Both the position numbers and the translations under genes were made by a program. The notes under the pieces were generated by a model, which worked only from the letters and a program-made list of their open reading frames with translations, was not told the origin of the DNA and did not search any database. From assembly GCF_000189635.1 (NCBI RefSeq), contig NW_002476440.1, positions 84,140 to 148,139 on the forward strand: a DNA stretch of 64,000 nt. Direction: 5' to 3'. Source of the stretch: Tetrahymena thermophila SB210 (lineage: Eukaryota > Ciliophora > Oligohymenophorea > Hymenostomatida > Tetrahymenidae). How positions within the stretch are numbered: the stretch's first letter is position 1; each line of letters starts with the position of its first letter. This document shows positions 11,621 through 24,973 of this stretch, piece after piece.

Positions 11621-13592
11621 ATGAGCTAAGACAGTGCTAAAGAAAATAATGTTCAAAAATAAAATATTTCTCTTTGCAAAATGAAAAATACGAAAGAATT
11701 AACTAAAAACTATAGAGAAAATAATAAATTTTAAAGCATTTATAATACAACCAATGCCAAAAATACCTTATTCTCATCAAATAATTTTGAAAACTTCAAA
11801 TGCTTATCTCCTAAGCTTGATTAATTATTTAACTAGCAAAAAACCGATTTCTAAGAAGAGATCTAAGAAATAAATAAAGGCGCGTGCCTAAGCACTTATA
11901 AAGATTTCCATGGGAAGGGTAAAAATAAAAAATTAAAAGTGCTTTTGTAATTATTTTTCTTAAAAAAGAGGATTTAAATGCTGACATTCAAGATTATGAT
12001 TCTTAATAGACTATAAAGCCTATAAACAGCTTTATTGTGAAAAGCTTTTCATAAAATTTAGAAGATGGTCAGGACGATATAAATATCTAATCAATTTTTA
12101 CTTCTAATAATCCTGATTCACTCTAAATGAGAGGTAAGTAATTCAATAGTACCATGAATTTTAAGATTTCTTTTATCTAGTTAATAAACATTATGACATA
12201 TAAGTAAATTATTCTCAAATCTAAAAATCAGAAGCATCAACATCAACAGAGACATCTGTTAGTTAATCAAGTAATTAATTCATTAATAATTGATTTTATT
12301 GTAATTATATAAAAATATATAGAGAGCTTTTTTGGTGAAGATTAAGATGAAAGAGAAAACAGTTTAAAAATCTCAACTTAATAAAAAGTTGTGAAATATT
12401 AATTGAGTGGCCTAAAAAATTCTCTACATAAAACGGTTATCTTCTAAGATCTCCCCTAGAAATGTATGTTTTTTTTCATTTTAAAAAACAAATAAATAAA
12501 TAATATTTTTTTACTTACTTATGAAAATGAATTTATTTCATTTTTACTTTATTCATTAATATTTAATCAATAACAATTTTTTAAAATGATCAAATCTACT
12601 TTTTTAAAGAAGAAAATCTGATATATTTTTTATTAAAAAAGAATCTGCCAGCGCCAATTAATTTTTTTAAGATAGATCTAAAAAACCAAGTAAATCAATA
12701 TTGAAAAAATTTAGAACGTTTGAAATAAACTCAGGTAAAAAATTAATATAAGACTAAAATAAATTATCAAATTTTATTAGAATAATAAAGGGATGACTTA
12801 GATGTATTACAAGCATTCTAATCAAACATGGACTTTTGTAATATTAAAAAAGAAGAGTTTATCTAAAAATTAATTTAAAATGAAGCATATAAATCAAAAT
12901 ATTTTTTCAGTGAGTTTGCAACAAAAATCTATAACTCGGGGGAAAAGAAAAAAAAGATAATTTTCATGACGCATGATTCCTTTTATGTACTCTAAGATCT
13001 CTTTAGCTAAAATAAAATATAAAAATTTTATATTTCAGAAATTAATAAAATAAAAATTCATTCTGAATAAACAAATATATGCACTATTGTTCTAAAATAG
13101 AAGCTTAAGCTAAATTTATAAATTTTACACTTGAAAGAATTTCAACAATTCATTCAAAGCGTGTTTAAATGCTTCTTAAATTCGTCTATATTAATAATCT
13201 AATAAAAAAAGCAATAACTAATCGAAGAATATACCAAAATTAATGCAAATAATAATAAAAAATCATAAATAGAGTCGTTCTTGGATAGCTAAAAGAAAGA
13301 ATTTTACATAAATATTTAAATAATATCAAGTGTTAATTAATAAAAAGATTTTAAAATATTAGGATTACTTTAATTCCTTTCAAATAGTATTTGTATTACA
13401 GGATTAGAGAAATTTAAAGACTTAAATAGACTCTAATAAGTAGAGTTATTGCATAAAGACTTATAAAAAAGAAGCTTTCTCTTTAAATCATTAAGAAACG
13501 CAGACCAACAGTTTCTAATAAAACTATTAAATGATGAAGAGTTTCCATAATTTGTATAATAAATATAAAATGCAGTAAGCTAAGCTAAATGA
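11621..13592 (+). CDS. PH-like (TH1-like) double-module protein, family member A
   Basis: This is a multi-exon gene, read from the ATG at 11621 after an A-rich leader to the TGA at 13590-13592; about 540 residues as I place the introns. The first intron is 11919-11968, and others lie near 12135, 12272, 12463-12610 and 12735-12790. The N-terminal half is polar and Ser/Asn/Gln-rich, so probably disordered. It carries KTVIF (12430-12444), an RVxF-type match, and KSILK (SILK at 12695-12706). At about 12840-13160 comes a module with FFSE..TKI..SGEKKKKIIF and FYVL, then a strand pattern and a closing helix. This resembles the myosin-I tail TH1/PH fold. A second smaller module of strands plus a final helix (FLFKSL..FLIKLL) ends the protein. 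There is no catalytic motif. The fold suggests lipid or protein binding; the motifs suggest protein phosphatase 1 binding. Both are inferences. Paralogues are B, C, D and F. Confidence 0.8.
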
Positions 13593-14748
13593 ATGATAAA
13601 TACTATACACAAATAATGGTCATTATTATGACTATTATATAACTATTTTATCAAATAATTAAAAATAAATTTTAAAATTATATATACTAATCAATCCTCT
13701 TAGTTTTTATATTGTTTTCTTTCTTATTACTAAGTGTAAAATCACTATTCAATAAAATTCATAAATTAAAATATATATAAAGAGTATAAAAAGTGTTCAA
13801 ATACAATTTTCAATATTTTTTCAAAATTTTTAGGGCTTTTATGGAGAGCTAAAAGCTTTTTTTAAGAATAACTTATTACTATGACACCCTACATAAATTT
13901 CAACTTTAAAAATATTTAATAAGCACATGATTATAAATTAATCTACCTGATATGAATTTAAGATATCCTACAATCTCTTTAGAAGATAAACGACTACATA
14001 ATTCAGAAGTTCAAAAATCACACATTAAATTATTTCTATTTTAATTAATTCAAATTTTAACATTTAAGTAGAAAAAATAGGATATTTATATTAAATTAAA
14101 TTAATTAAAATTTAGATTGAGTTTTTTCATTTCGAAATTTACTATTCAATTTATTAAATAAATAAATAAATAAATAAATACAATCAGATGAAAGATAATT
14201 TTAACTTTTTTGTTTTTGAATTTTAAGTTTATATATGATAAAAAATAAATATAAATTAAATGAGCTTAACTCAAAATCTAATTTTGTAAGTTCAGCACAA
14301 TAAAATATTCCTTAAGCTAATAAAAAACTTCAATTTAATTCCAGCTAAATTTTTGAAATAAATAAATAATTAGTATGGATTATTCACATTTTAACTAATA
14401 AGTGATGGAATTTGCTCTATTTATTAATATTAACTTCCTATTAAAATGAATTCTTTAATTATTTTAATCCCAAATACCTTTTTTGAATAATTTATATAAA
14501 AAAACTCTTAGTTTTAATGTTTTAATTGTAAATATTAAATTTGTAGACAAATTTTATAATATAAAATATTTAATTATCAAATAGTAATTTTATTAATATT
14601 GATACTTTCAATTATAAAGAATATTCAAAGATTTATGTAATTTTATATCAAAATAATTAATTATATTTGAGAATAAAAAACATTTATAATTTTTAAATAA
14701 ATTTGATTTTGAGTAAGAAAGAAAGTATTAATAATAATTAAAAAAATT
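13593..14748. other. Intergenic, no gene seen
   Basis: AT-rich spacer between gene A and a tRNA gene. It holds an AAAT microsatellite at about 14154-14180 and nothing else I can support. Confidence 0.6.
14154..14180. repeat. (AAAT)n microsatellite
   Basis: About six uninterrupted copies of AAAT/AAATA lie in spacer DNA. This is typical low-complexity sequence for the window. Confidence 0.8.
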
Positions 14749-14820
14749 GGGGTCGTCCGAGAATCGAACCCGGGACCTCTCGTACCCTAAACGAGAATCA
14801 TGCCACTAGACCAACAACCC
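14749..14820 (-). tRNA. tRNA-Pro (AGG)
   Basis: The 72-nt minus-strand gene starts GGGTTGT and ends ACGACCC plus discriminator C, giving a 7-bp acceptor stem with one T-G pair. The anticodon arm is CTCGT, loop TTAGGGT, ACGAG, so the anticodon is AGG (proline). The T arm has GGTTCGATT. There is no intron and no encoded CCA. A T-run follows the gene, as expected for an RNA polymerase III terminator. It is identical to three other copies in the window and shares the upstream flank TTGATTAA. Confidence 0.97.
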
Positions 14821-14839
14821 TTAATCAATAGTATAAGCT

Positions 14840-14939
14840 NNNNNNNNNNNNNNNNNNNNNNNNNNNNNNNNNNNNNNNNNNNNNNNNNNNNNNNNNNNNN
14901 NNNNNNNNNNNNNNNNNNNNNNNNNNNNNNNNNNNNNNN
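14840..14939. other. Assembly gap of 100 N
   Basis: Exactly 100 N begin 20 bases upstream of the tRNA-Pro gene. A round 100 usually marks a gap of unknown true length. Repeated tRNA sequence nearby may explain why the assembly broke here. Confidence 0.95.
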
Positions 14940-17255
14940 TTTTTTATTTATTATTATATTCTGAAGTTATTAAAAATATATATTGAAATTTAATCTAATT
15001 TTTTTATAAATAATATCATAACAATATTAATAATTTAGATTTATATTTTTACTGCTTATTTCTGATATTCTTATCATTTTAATTTATAAGATTATCACTC
15101 ACTATTAAATTTTTTATAATTAATTTAATCAAATTTATTAAATTTGATTGCTTAATAAGCTTAATAATTAAGATAGATATATATATTAGAATTTTGCCAA
15201 CCACTAAAAATATTTTTAATTTATAATGAAAAAATTAAAAAATAAATTTTTATTTGTTTCAAAATAAATAAACTAAATTAATGTTTATCAAATCATTAAA
15301 AATTTTATTTTTGACACGCATTTACTAAAATAGCGAAAATATTAATATTTTTTATAAGTTAATTCTGAAATTTAATAATATATAAAGTTAATGAGCTACC
15401 CATATCAATATTTTTTTTGATAAAGAAACTAAATTTTAACTATATAAATAGGCTACTCAATTATTATGAATAAAAAACTTAAATCTAAAATATTTACTTT
15501 AATAAGGTATATTTATTTAATTAAAAATGAAAAACATTGATTGAACTAACCTGAGTAATTAATATTTAAATGATATTTGATAATTTTTTGTTTTTAAAAG
15601 CTGTACAGCAAGAATAAATTAAAGGAATAAATTAACTTATTTGATCCTAATAATTTGGTCATTTAACAATCAAATTAACTAACTAAATATTTATTTATGA
15701 AATAAATTACTTTTTAAAAGTTAAAAAATTTATATATTTTTTTTAAACAAATCAACCTTGAATATTAATTTGAGAGAATTCTTTGATTTTCTAAATTTAT
15801 GTAAATAAATTAAGAAATAAGCTATATTTAATTTAAAACTTCTCATAATTTTATCATTAATATTACTATCAAATTAATTTTTTTATTTCAAAAGTTGAAC
15901 AGCCAGCAAATATAAATTATAATAGCAACATTTGAATATTATGCGATCTTAATAAAATAATCGTTTAAAAATTAGACTTTAAATTGGTATTATTTTTACA
16001 TTTTAAATAAATAACTTGATGAGATTTAATTTTTAATTTTAATATAATAATAGTTTTTATTTTTTAAAAATTTGCAGATAAATTAAGAATATTGATAAAG
16101 TTAAATCTGAAAATAAAAGTAAAAATTAAAAATAGTTAACCAAATAATTAATAATCTCTAGTGATAATTTGATAATATTATTAAACTGTATTGTTAATTT
16201 TCTTTTTTTGATTTTCAAAAGTTGAACAGCAAAAATAGATAGTAAAAGAAAAAATTAATTGTTATATGATCTTAATTAATTAATCATTCAGCAATTTTAT
16301 TTAACAATAATTTGATTTTTATATCTTAAATTAATCATTTAATCAAATTTGATGATTTTAGTTAATTTAACATATAAAATAATTGACTTTTTACCTTTAC
16401 AAACAAAATAAATTTTATTTTTTAAGTTTTACTCCATATAAAAAATTAAAATTTGAATTGATTTTAAAAATCAGACTAATAAAACATTGTATTTTTTAAT
16501 ATTGTTAACTAATAAGATAAAATTGGGTAATTTTGTCTGAGCTTCATGCCATTATATCTGAAATATTAATATCAAACTTTTTATAATTTTCAAAAGTTGT
16601 ACAGCAAAATTATGAGAACAGATTAAAAATTTAGCTATTTTTTTATCATTATTTTAAGATTACTTGATACTGTCATTTCTATAATTATGGTGCTTTTAAA
16701 TAAGGTCCATTTTTGAAATAAGGTATATAAATAAATTTTGTGATACTCTATTTCTTGCAATGGTATCCATTAGGAAAAAGAAACTGAGGTTTTATGATAT
16801 TTAGAAATTGTTTAAATCTTAAAATAAAAATTGCAAATTTTCATTGCTGTCTTTTAATAATTCAGTAATTAAATCATTAGAATTGCACAAAGAATTTACA
16901 AAAGCACTATTAAAAATCAAAAATTAAATGATTGAATCCATATTATTTAATAATTTTTTTATAAATAATTACTGATACTAGCCAAACTTTATCAAAAATT
17001 AGAATTAATTGTATAATTTATTTGCGGATTGAATTCTAAATAATGGTTTAAAATACGTATTTATACTGAATAACAAATAATGTTAAATCAGTCTTTTTTA
17101 TATTTTTTTACACAAAAGAAAGTGTCATTTAGAACTTGGACATATGGGTTATTGATTCATTATCAATTTAAAAAAATAAAAGACTGTGCGAATTAATTAT
17201 TCACCTAAATAAATAGTAATTAGAAATAGACTAAATCTAAAGAGCGAATAATAAA
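14940..17255. other. Intergenic region with a degenerate four-copy repeat
   Basis: I see no gene. The stretch contains four spaced copies of a motif of the form TTTTCAAAAGTTGWACAGCA, listed separately, within longer weakly similar blocks of about 300-370 bp. Three of the blocks share a GATCTTAATTAATTAATC-like segment downstream of the motif. Confidence 0.5.
15592..16605 (+). repeat. Four degenerate repeats around an AAAGTTGWACAGC core
   Basis: The core occurs at 15592-15610 (TTTTAAAAGCTGTACAGCA), 15885-15904, 16213-16230 and 16588-16605, spaced about 293, 328 and 375 bp apart. The first copy contains the perfect palindrome GCTGTACAGC. Downstream of the cores there is partial similarity (a GATCTTAAT-like stretch then ATTTARCAAT). 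It reads as an old tandem array of a ~300-bp unit in which the core has stayed best conserved. No coding frame is visible. Confidence 0.55.
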
Positions 17256-19349
17256 ATGGAATAATATTTAACTAAATAAAATAAATATTAAAGTGAAAGC
17301 ATGCATTCCTGCTAGATAAATACTACAGAAGAATAAAAAAAAAGCTTTCCTGAAAGCAATTAGTATAAAAAATAATTATATATGATTAATTTATTCTAAC
17401 ATTATTATCTTAAAAAAGAATTCAATCTGATTATAAGGAAGGTTTCTAGTCTGTATCTCAAAAGCTTGATTCCATTTTTAACAGATTAGATACCGACTTA
17501 AATCAAAAAAGTGTACGCTTGCTAAAGAGCAGATATCGTCATCCTATTAATTCTTGCTAAGGTTCAAAAGTTATAGGTAAAGAAATAAATTTAAATAGTT
17601 TTACGCACTAATTAATAATTATCTAATACTATGCCAATCAATATATTAAATAATATATAAACATATATAACCTATAAACACAAACAAGAATATAATAAAA
17701 ACTTTTACATTCAATGTAGAAAATTAAAATAGATATACCTATAAGTTATTTGTGTTTAAAAATGGTGTCTAAAATTAACAAAAAGGTAATCATTTTAGTA
17801 GGCTTTTAAATACAAAAATTTTTTAATTAGCCTATAGGGCTTGTACTTTATAAGCAAGTTAGAAAATATATAAATCAGAATTAAAATAAAAGTAAGAAGG
17901 CTTTTTAATAGAATTATCTATAAATTAATCAAACAACAAACAACTAAATTCCATTTTTCTAATAAAAAAAATTTTTTTAAATAAAGAAAGTTGTCCTCTT
18001 AATGGTAATGGAGATGAAAGCGAAAATAGTTTTGTTAATTCCACTTATCAAAAAACTGATAAAAGTGAGCAGAGTAGCCAAAATAATTGTCAAAATAAGA
18101 AAGTTAGCTTCTGTAACTAAAACAGTATATTTTTTTATTAATATTTTTGATAAAATATTTTCTTGTTTCTTATTTAATATAAATATCAGTAATCTATCAT
18201 TTAATCATTAAATTTATGTGTAATAAATATTCCTGCAAAATATTTTTCAAACTAAAAAAGAAGCCACATTTAATAATAGCTACGAAAAGGATACAAAGGT
18301 ATAATTTTAAGGTAAATAAGAAGTAAATGACTCTAATTTAGGTAAATTTAGATTCTTTAATTTTAAATAATGACATACTAAAATGAATAGATACTTCTTA
18401 TGAATTTTCTTTTGATGAGGGCAAAAAAAAATGTAAATCAATTTTGAAAAGATCACAGACATACGAAATAAAGTCATGTAAAATATAAGAATAATAAAAT
18501 CGATTTGAAAATTAATTTATCTTCTTTTATAAAGAAAAAGCTGATGATGAAGATGATTATGGAACAAACTAACTTAAATTAGACTTTTGCGGAATAGAAA
18601 AAGAAAGAGTTGTTTAATACTTGCTTGATAATGAAACATGTAATTCAAAATGTGTTTAATAATATTTTTTCAGTGAGATGGTAACTAAAATATCGAGCTC
18701 TGGATAAACATCTGAGAGGATAATTTTCATCACCCGTAATTCCTTTTATGTGTTATAAGATATTTATAGTTATAAGCATATTTAAAAGTTTGAAATTTCT
18801 GAAATCAGCAAAATAATAATTTATTCACAATATAAAAATATATGCTCTATTGTTATAAGTAACCAGTTTTAATTAAATCTAAAAATCAACCATTTAGATC
18901 AATTTACATAATTCATTCTGACAATTTGTAAGGACATCTTAAAAGCGTCAATCCCTATAATCTATAATTAGAATTCTTTACAGCCTAATATTAATTAAAA
19001 TAATAACATTAAATCAAAAACTCAATCATCATTTTTCAATAACAAAACTAAAGAATTTTACATTTACATCTAGAAAATAACTAATAATATTTAGCATGAA
19101 GGCTCTTAAATGCTTGGCTTAATTTAGTTTATTTAGAATGGAATTTTTATAATGGGATTGGATAAATCTTAGGAATTAAATAGACTTACCTAGGTATAGC
19201 CCTTTTAAATAAACTAATAATAAACAAGCGTAATCTTTAAATCTATAAAAAACTAAGATCATCTGTTCCTTGTTAAACTAAAAGACAATTAAAATTTTTA
19301 AATATTTGTAAATCAGATTTAAAACATATGCCAGAGTTAAACTAACTGA
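17256..19349 (+). CDS. PH-like (TH1-like) double-module protein, family member B
   Basis: The gene is read from the ATG at 17256 to the TGA at 19347-19349. The first intron starts GTATAAAA near 17370 and ends AAAAAG near 17417. The N-terminal half is polar, and a coding exon around 18000-18130 carries NKKVSF (KKVSF at 18097-18111), an RVxF-type motif at the place where genes C and D have KRVTF. The next exon has KSILKRSQTYE (SILK at 18438-18449). The first PH-like module is at about 18660-18960 (FFSEMVTKISSSG, then RIIFITRNSFYVLQD). The second is at about 19060-19345 and ends with NQIQNICQSQTN. The order of parts is the same as in A, C and D, but sequence divergence is high, so B is an older paralogue. 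The function is not known directly; a scaffold or phosphatase-targeting role is inferred from the motifs. Confidence 0.8.
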
Positions 19350-21441
19350 CAAAAGCAAAAAAAATCAATTTTTATATTTGTAATTTCTTATATTCTCTTT
19401 AACATATTTCTTGTGTAATTTAAATGTAAAATTTCGAAAAAATAAAGTTATTATATTTGCTCTTTTCTAAATCAGCTTTAATTGGTGTATTTATTATCAC
19501 AAATTTTTATGTTGTAAAATTATTGATTATAAAATGGTAAAAACAAAAATTAAAAGAATAAAATTAATAAGAATAATTAATAATAATTTATATTTGCTTT
19601 TATTATTCGCTGGTCTAATTTCACCATTAGACAAAAAATTAGCTAGGATTTTTAATTAAGTAAATTTATAATTTTAATGGGGCAAGATAATAATGATAAT
19701 CTAAGGGATTAAAATCACCACCTTTTATATTTAATTGTTAAAATTTATTCAAGACTCTTTTTCAATCTAAAAAGTTTCTTAACTTACTTTACAAAGGTGA
19801 TCAATTTAGAAGTTTAGAGAAATCAGTGTTAATATATATTTTCATAGATCTTTTATATTTAAATGTAATTTGTTGAAGTAAACACAAACAAACAAATTAA
19901 TTACTATTAATTTTTTAACAACCTAGATTTTAAATTTAAAAAATCATATGTAACTAAATACTAGCATAATTAATATAAATATTTTTTGAATTAAATCTAA
20001 AAAATTAAGATTATTTTGATTTTTTATTAGCATGCTTAAAAATTATTAAACAATTACCATTCAATTTATTCGAAAATTTGGTTGCTACTTAATTTAGAGG
20101 ATAGATTCTTTATCTATCTTCTAGTATTACTGATAAAAGTCAATTTTTAAATATAATTTTTTAGCCATTTAAAATATTTGGAATAAAATTTATTTTATCA
20201 TAAATAATGACTAGTTATTATTATAATTTTATCTCTTAACCATCTAAATTATTTATTAAATTTTCTTTATAATAAATAGTTAATAGACCAGCTGTATTAG
20301 AATCATCATTATATATAATATGCTAAATATAAATTACTATTTTGTTAATTTTAAATTAAAATATAATCTAATATCAAAAATAAATTAAATAACTTTCTTC
20401 TTTCTTTTTACAGAATTTTGAAAATCTTTATTTCTTTTCAATAATTGAATAATTTTTATTAAGCATTTCTTACACTGATTTATCTATCTATCTCTTTCTT
20501 TCTAAAATTTCAACAAAAAGAATGTTGATATCAGAGAACATTTATGCAATAGCTATGAAAGTCTATAAATATAGTGTCAGAAAATTTTTCAAAAAGCTCT
20601 AATCCATTATATATTTTAACTTTTTGCTAATAAATAAATATTAAATACTAATTTTTTCAAAATTTTGTTATTTTTTTGTCCCAATTGTATATATTTATTT
20701 ACCGTAAATTCTAGATAATTAAGGACTTTTTTGAGTGGTATTTCAAAAAGGACTAAATTTTTACAAAAATTTTGATTTGAATTTGTCCTTAATTAATGAG
20801 AAACTATGGTATATAAATAATAATATGATTAGGTCTTTATTTTCAGATATATTAAATTTATTATTTTACAGAAAAAATAGTTCTACTTTTCTATAAATGA
20901 TTCATAAAAAAATTTAAGAAAGTCTTTATTAAAAATGTTGTCTATGATTTGTTTCATTCAGAATTTTTTCTCAAAAAATAATCTAAGTTTTATTAACACA
21001 ATTTATAAAATTTTATTAATTAAATATGTTAATAATATTTAAATTATAAACAAATTCATCTTAATATATAGTCAAAATATCAAAGAAAAATAATTTAAAA
21101 TTAAATTTCTTAAAGTTAAATAACTAAATTCATCATAAAAATTAATGAATTATTTAAATAAATTCTTTCCAATCATATTAATTTTACTCTCAAATAATAA
21201 TTAATAATATTAATAACACTTGATTTTATTTTTTAAATTTATGTTTTAACTTATCTAATTAATTAATGAAATAATATTAACACATAAAATAGAAATTAAA
21301 AAGCAATATTTATTTTTTGCTTAAAATAGAGGTCATTCACTATCATTTATATATTTAATTACCAGAATTTTATTTAAATTCAAATTTTAGAAAAATATTA
21401 AAATAATAGGTTTTTGAATAAAGATCAACATTAAAAAAATT
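19350..21441. other. Intergenic, holds a small MITE
   Basis: AT-rich spacer. The only structured piece I see is the 108-bp TA-flanked inverted-repeat element at 20702-20809. No coding signature appears on either strand. Confidence 0.6.
20702..20809. mobile_element. Small MITE-like element with ~27-bp imperfect terminal inverted repeats
   Basis: The left arm at 20700-20726 (TACCGTAAATTCT then TAATTAAGGAC) and the right arm at 20785-20811 read in reverse complement (TACCATAGTTTCT then TAATTAAGGAC) match at 21 of 27 positions. Each end is bordered by TA, which fits a TA target duplication. The 108-bp interior has no open frame. It looks like a non-autonomous DNA element of a different family from the one at 1364-1680. 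Confidence 0.7.
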
Positions 21442-21513
21442 GGGGTCGTCCGAGAATCGAACCCGGGACCTCTCGTACCCTAAACGAGAATCATGCCACT
21501 AGACCAACAACCC
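21442..21513 (-). tRNA. tRNA-Pro (AGG)
   Basis: This copy is identical over all 72 nt to the gene at 14749-14820, with anticodon AGG in loop TTAGGGT and no intron. The upstream flank TTGATTAA and the downstream T-run (polymerase III stop) are also kept. Confidence 0.97.
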
Positions 21514-22001
21514 TTAATCAACAGTTTAAGATCAATACAACTTTGTGTTTTTTCTTTTAAATTGAACAATATTATTTATTTCTTAAATTCACTATTTTTT
21601 TACCTCTTTCTATTTAAAAACATTTAGATAGGTTTTTAGAAGGTTGATTAGTATGTAATACATTTTTTTAGATGAAATCTTTATTTTTATTTTAAGTCGA
21701 TTGATTACTCTCATTAAAAGGATATTTATTATTTAAAAGCACAACTAAGAAAAACAAAGTCTATTTTATTATGTTTTTCTTTAACTTATTAGATTAATAA
21801 AAAGTTTGCGTTTAATCTATAAAAAATATTAAAAAATTAAAAATGATCTATAAAAATTGTAAAGATTATTTTTTCTTTAAAATTATCAATTTTATTTATT
21901 TAAAATAATAAAATTAAATATAATTTTTATAAAATGAAAAAAGAATATCTAAAAATAAATAATTGCCTTAATTATCAAATCAAAATTTAAAAAAAAAAAT
22001 T

Positions 22002-22073
22002 GGGGTCGTCCGAGAATCGAACCCGGGACCTCTCGTACCCTAAACGAGAATCATGCCACTAGACCAACAACCC
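22002..22073 (-). tRNA. tRNA-Pro (AGG)
   Basis: This is a third identical 72-nt copy, 488 bp from the previous one and in the same orientation. It has the same TTGATTAA upstream flank and a T-run downstream. The spacer between the two copies is not similar beyond short flanks, so this is not a simple recent tandem duplication. Confidence 0.97.
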
Positions 22074-24973
22074 TTAATCAAAAGTTTAGATTTGTTTATA
22101 ATTATTCTATTTAATTTTCTATTTATTTTATATGAAACTAATTAAAAATATATTTTAAAAAATCTAAAATATTTACAAGCAACAAAAAATAATTATTGTC
22201 ATGGATACATTTTTATTTTAATTTTTAAAAATCAATTCTTGCTAAATTTATTTATTACTTAACATTGGTTGATTATCTCATAATTTTTAAATAACATTTT
22301 TGAAATTAAACTTCTACTTTTCTTTCAAGCCTAGTTTAAATATATATGAAATAAATAGTCTTTAAAATGTTTATGTCTAATATTTTTAAAAACTAAAAAA
22401 AGAAATTTTTATTTATTTTACATTTAAAATAAAATAAACAAACATAATAACCAAATAACTATTACAAACATAACTTAACTTAATTTCTTTTAGTTAAAAG
22501 AATGATTTGACTCAAAAACTAGCATACAATTTTTTAAATTGAAGAATAATAAATTACTAAATCTAACATTATTTATCTATTTTATATTTAGATAATAAAG
22601 AGAATAAAATCTAAGAAATAAACAGGATATTTTATATAATAATAAATCTTTTAGAATTCTTTCAAAATACAATACTATAAATCCTCGCATTAGAATATCA
22701 ACCTCCTTCTTAAAATCATCAAAAGTATTTAATTATAAATTTATTAACACTCATATTTAAACGCAATAAATTTGCTACAGCTTTTTATATGATTACATTA
22801 TATTTTATTATAGGTTCTGTTGTTTATAATTGATGGATATTACATAAAAAAGCAACTAGTAGCTCTCCTCAAAGTAAAAATTAGATTTATGCAGAATCAA
22901 ATTCTTTCTTATTGATTCTTATCAGTATTTTTTAAATTTATTTATTTATTTTTAAGTTTTTTTTATTTATTTATTAACACTACTTAGTTTGATATTAAAA
23001 ATATACTTCAATATTCTATCTTTATTAAAATATTCAAAAAATTCTTATTAATTTATATTTTATATAATTATAGCCAATTCTCCTTTATTTTATCAATCTT
23101 AATTATTAATATATATAATCTAATTAATTTTAATCATATAATCTATTGCTGGTTAATAGCTATCTAATTTTTATATAAAAATACAGATAATAAATAAATA
23201 ATTAATATACAGTTCGTTTAATCACATTTCTCGTTGTGTAATTACTATTAATCATTAATTCCTCTTAGAAACAAATAGTAATAATTTAAATGTTTATGTA
23301 TTGCTATTTAAACTAAAAATGCATTATTTTATTTAAATTTTCAGTTTTATCAAAAATAACTTTTAAAATCTTTATTATTATTTTATACACTTTGCTTATT
23401 AAAAAAATATTAACAACTAAATTTAGCTTTTCCTACTAATTTTGCATATTCATAAAATTTTATTACAAGTAATTTTATGGAGTTGTTTGATAAAAGGTAG
23501 TTAGTTATTTATTAAATTTCAATGTGGATGCATTTATATTTTTTCACCAAAAAATCTGTGTTATTTTAGAAAATAATTTTAAATTTAAATATAAGAATTA
23601 CTAATATTCTTTATAAATACCATAATCTATCATATACTCCAAAAAAAATTTAATTGCTTAGATAATTGCATTTATACTTTTATTAGAGAAATCAAATTAT
23701 TTTATAAAATAAAAACAAAGTAAAAATTAAATGAGAAAATACAATAAATATTGATTGAAAATATCTAAAAACTTCTTTGTTTGAATATTTTAATAAATAA
23801 ATTAAATTAATAATACATTTTTCTAAAAATTAAGTGTCTTTTTTCATAAAAAAAATTATAATTGTTATTTGGTGTTGGCAGGCATTATTATTTATGAATT
23901 TATTCGATTAATCTATTAATAATAATCTAAGAAAAGAATTTAAATCCAGAGAAGTTAATTTCTTCTTAAATCAATAAAGCTCATTAAAGATATTGAAATT
24001 AGATATTTAATTATTTTGTTAATCAAAAAAGTTAAACCATATGAATCCACTGTTAAATATTTGTATAATTTTACACATAAATGCCATTCAAAAAGTAATA
24101 TTTTCTTATTATTAATAAAAAGCTTGTAATATTTAAAATAATATTTATTTTAAAGTTTATTTATCTAACAATAAATTGTTTCAGTATAAAAAAACGATTA
24201 TCTTGTAAAGATAAAAGAATAATTAATAATCAAACCTATTCAATACTGATGTCTTGAATTATTAAAGTTATGGACAGTATATTAAAATAAAACAAATACA
24301 TATAATGATTCTGATTTAAGCAACTCTCTGTTATTAATTAACTGAAGAATGCTAAATTAATATAATTTATTTTCTTAGATCAATAACTATATACTAAATA
24401 TATAATATTGATAATAGAGGTGGGAATAGAAACTAATTATTTTCTTACCAATTTTTAATATTTTGTTTATAAATTTAAAATACAAATTCTTAATCAATAA
24501 TTTAATTAATCGATTCCCACCTGATTTATTTAAAATTATATTTATGCAAAAATATTAATCAAGGAATTAGAAAAAACAAAAAAAACATTTTAATATATTT
24601 AGTTAAAGTTTATATTTTATTTTGAATACGTAAAATTCATTAAGGTATTTCTTCATTTAAGTTTTTCTATAGAATCAATTTAAAAATAGCAAAAGAGTAA
24701 ATAGTAAATAAATACGAAATCACTGAACTTATTTTTGTAAAACAATTACGTGATTGATATGTTTTTTTCCCTTATTTTTCAAGAAGAAATTAGATTTCGT
24801 CATCATCATTCGCATTTTTTAAACAAAATCAATTAATAAATTACTTTTTCAATCAATTTAAATTATGTAATATCCGCATTATGATTTATAATAGGAATGG
24901 AATATTTTTTAAATATTATAATCAAATTAAAATACAAAACTTAATATAATATAAATAATACTAGAAAAAATAA
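22074..24973. other. Intergenic; left arm of a ~5-kb duplicated block
   Basis: I see no gene. From about 22735 onward the sequence is matched by the stretch starting near 27880. For example TAATTGATGGATATTACATA and CAACTAGTA recur in the same order, as does the region before the genes. A conserved inverted repeat lies at 24418-24522. Confidence 0.65.
24418..24522. repeat. GC-rich inverted repeat, copy 1
   Basis: AGGTGGGAAT at 24418-24427 is a perfect inverted match to ATTCCCACCT at 24513-24522. The arms are far more GC-rich than the surrounding DNA. The same pair recurs upstream of gene D. It lies about 450 bp before the ATG of gene C. It could be a structured RNA, a regulatory palindrome or the ends of a small element. 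There is no TA or other clear target duplication. Confidence 0.6.

Noticed and set aside
18002-18211. Open frame of 69 codons with a Lys/Ile/Val-rich read
   Set aside because: It is out of frame with the gene B exon that encodes KKVSF and matches the paralogues.
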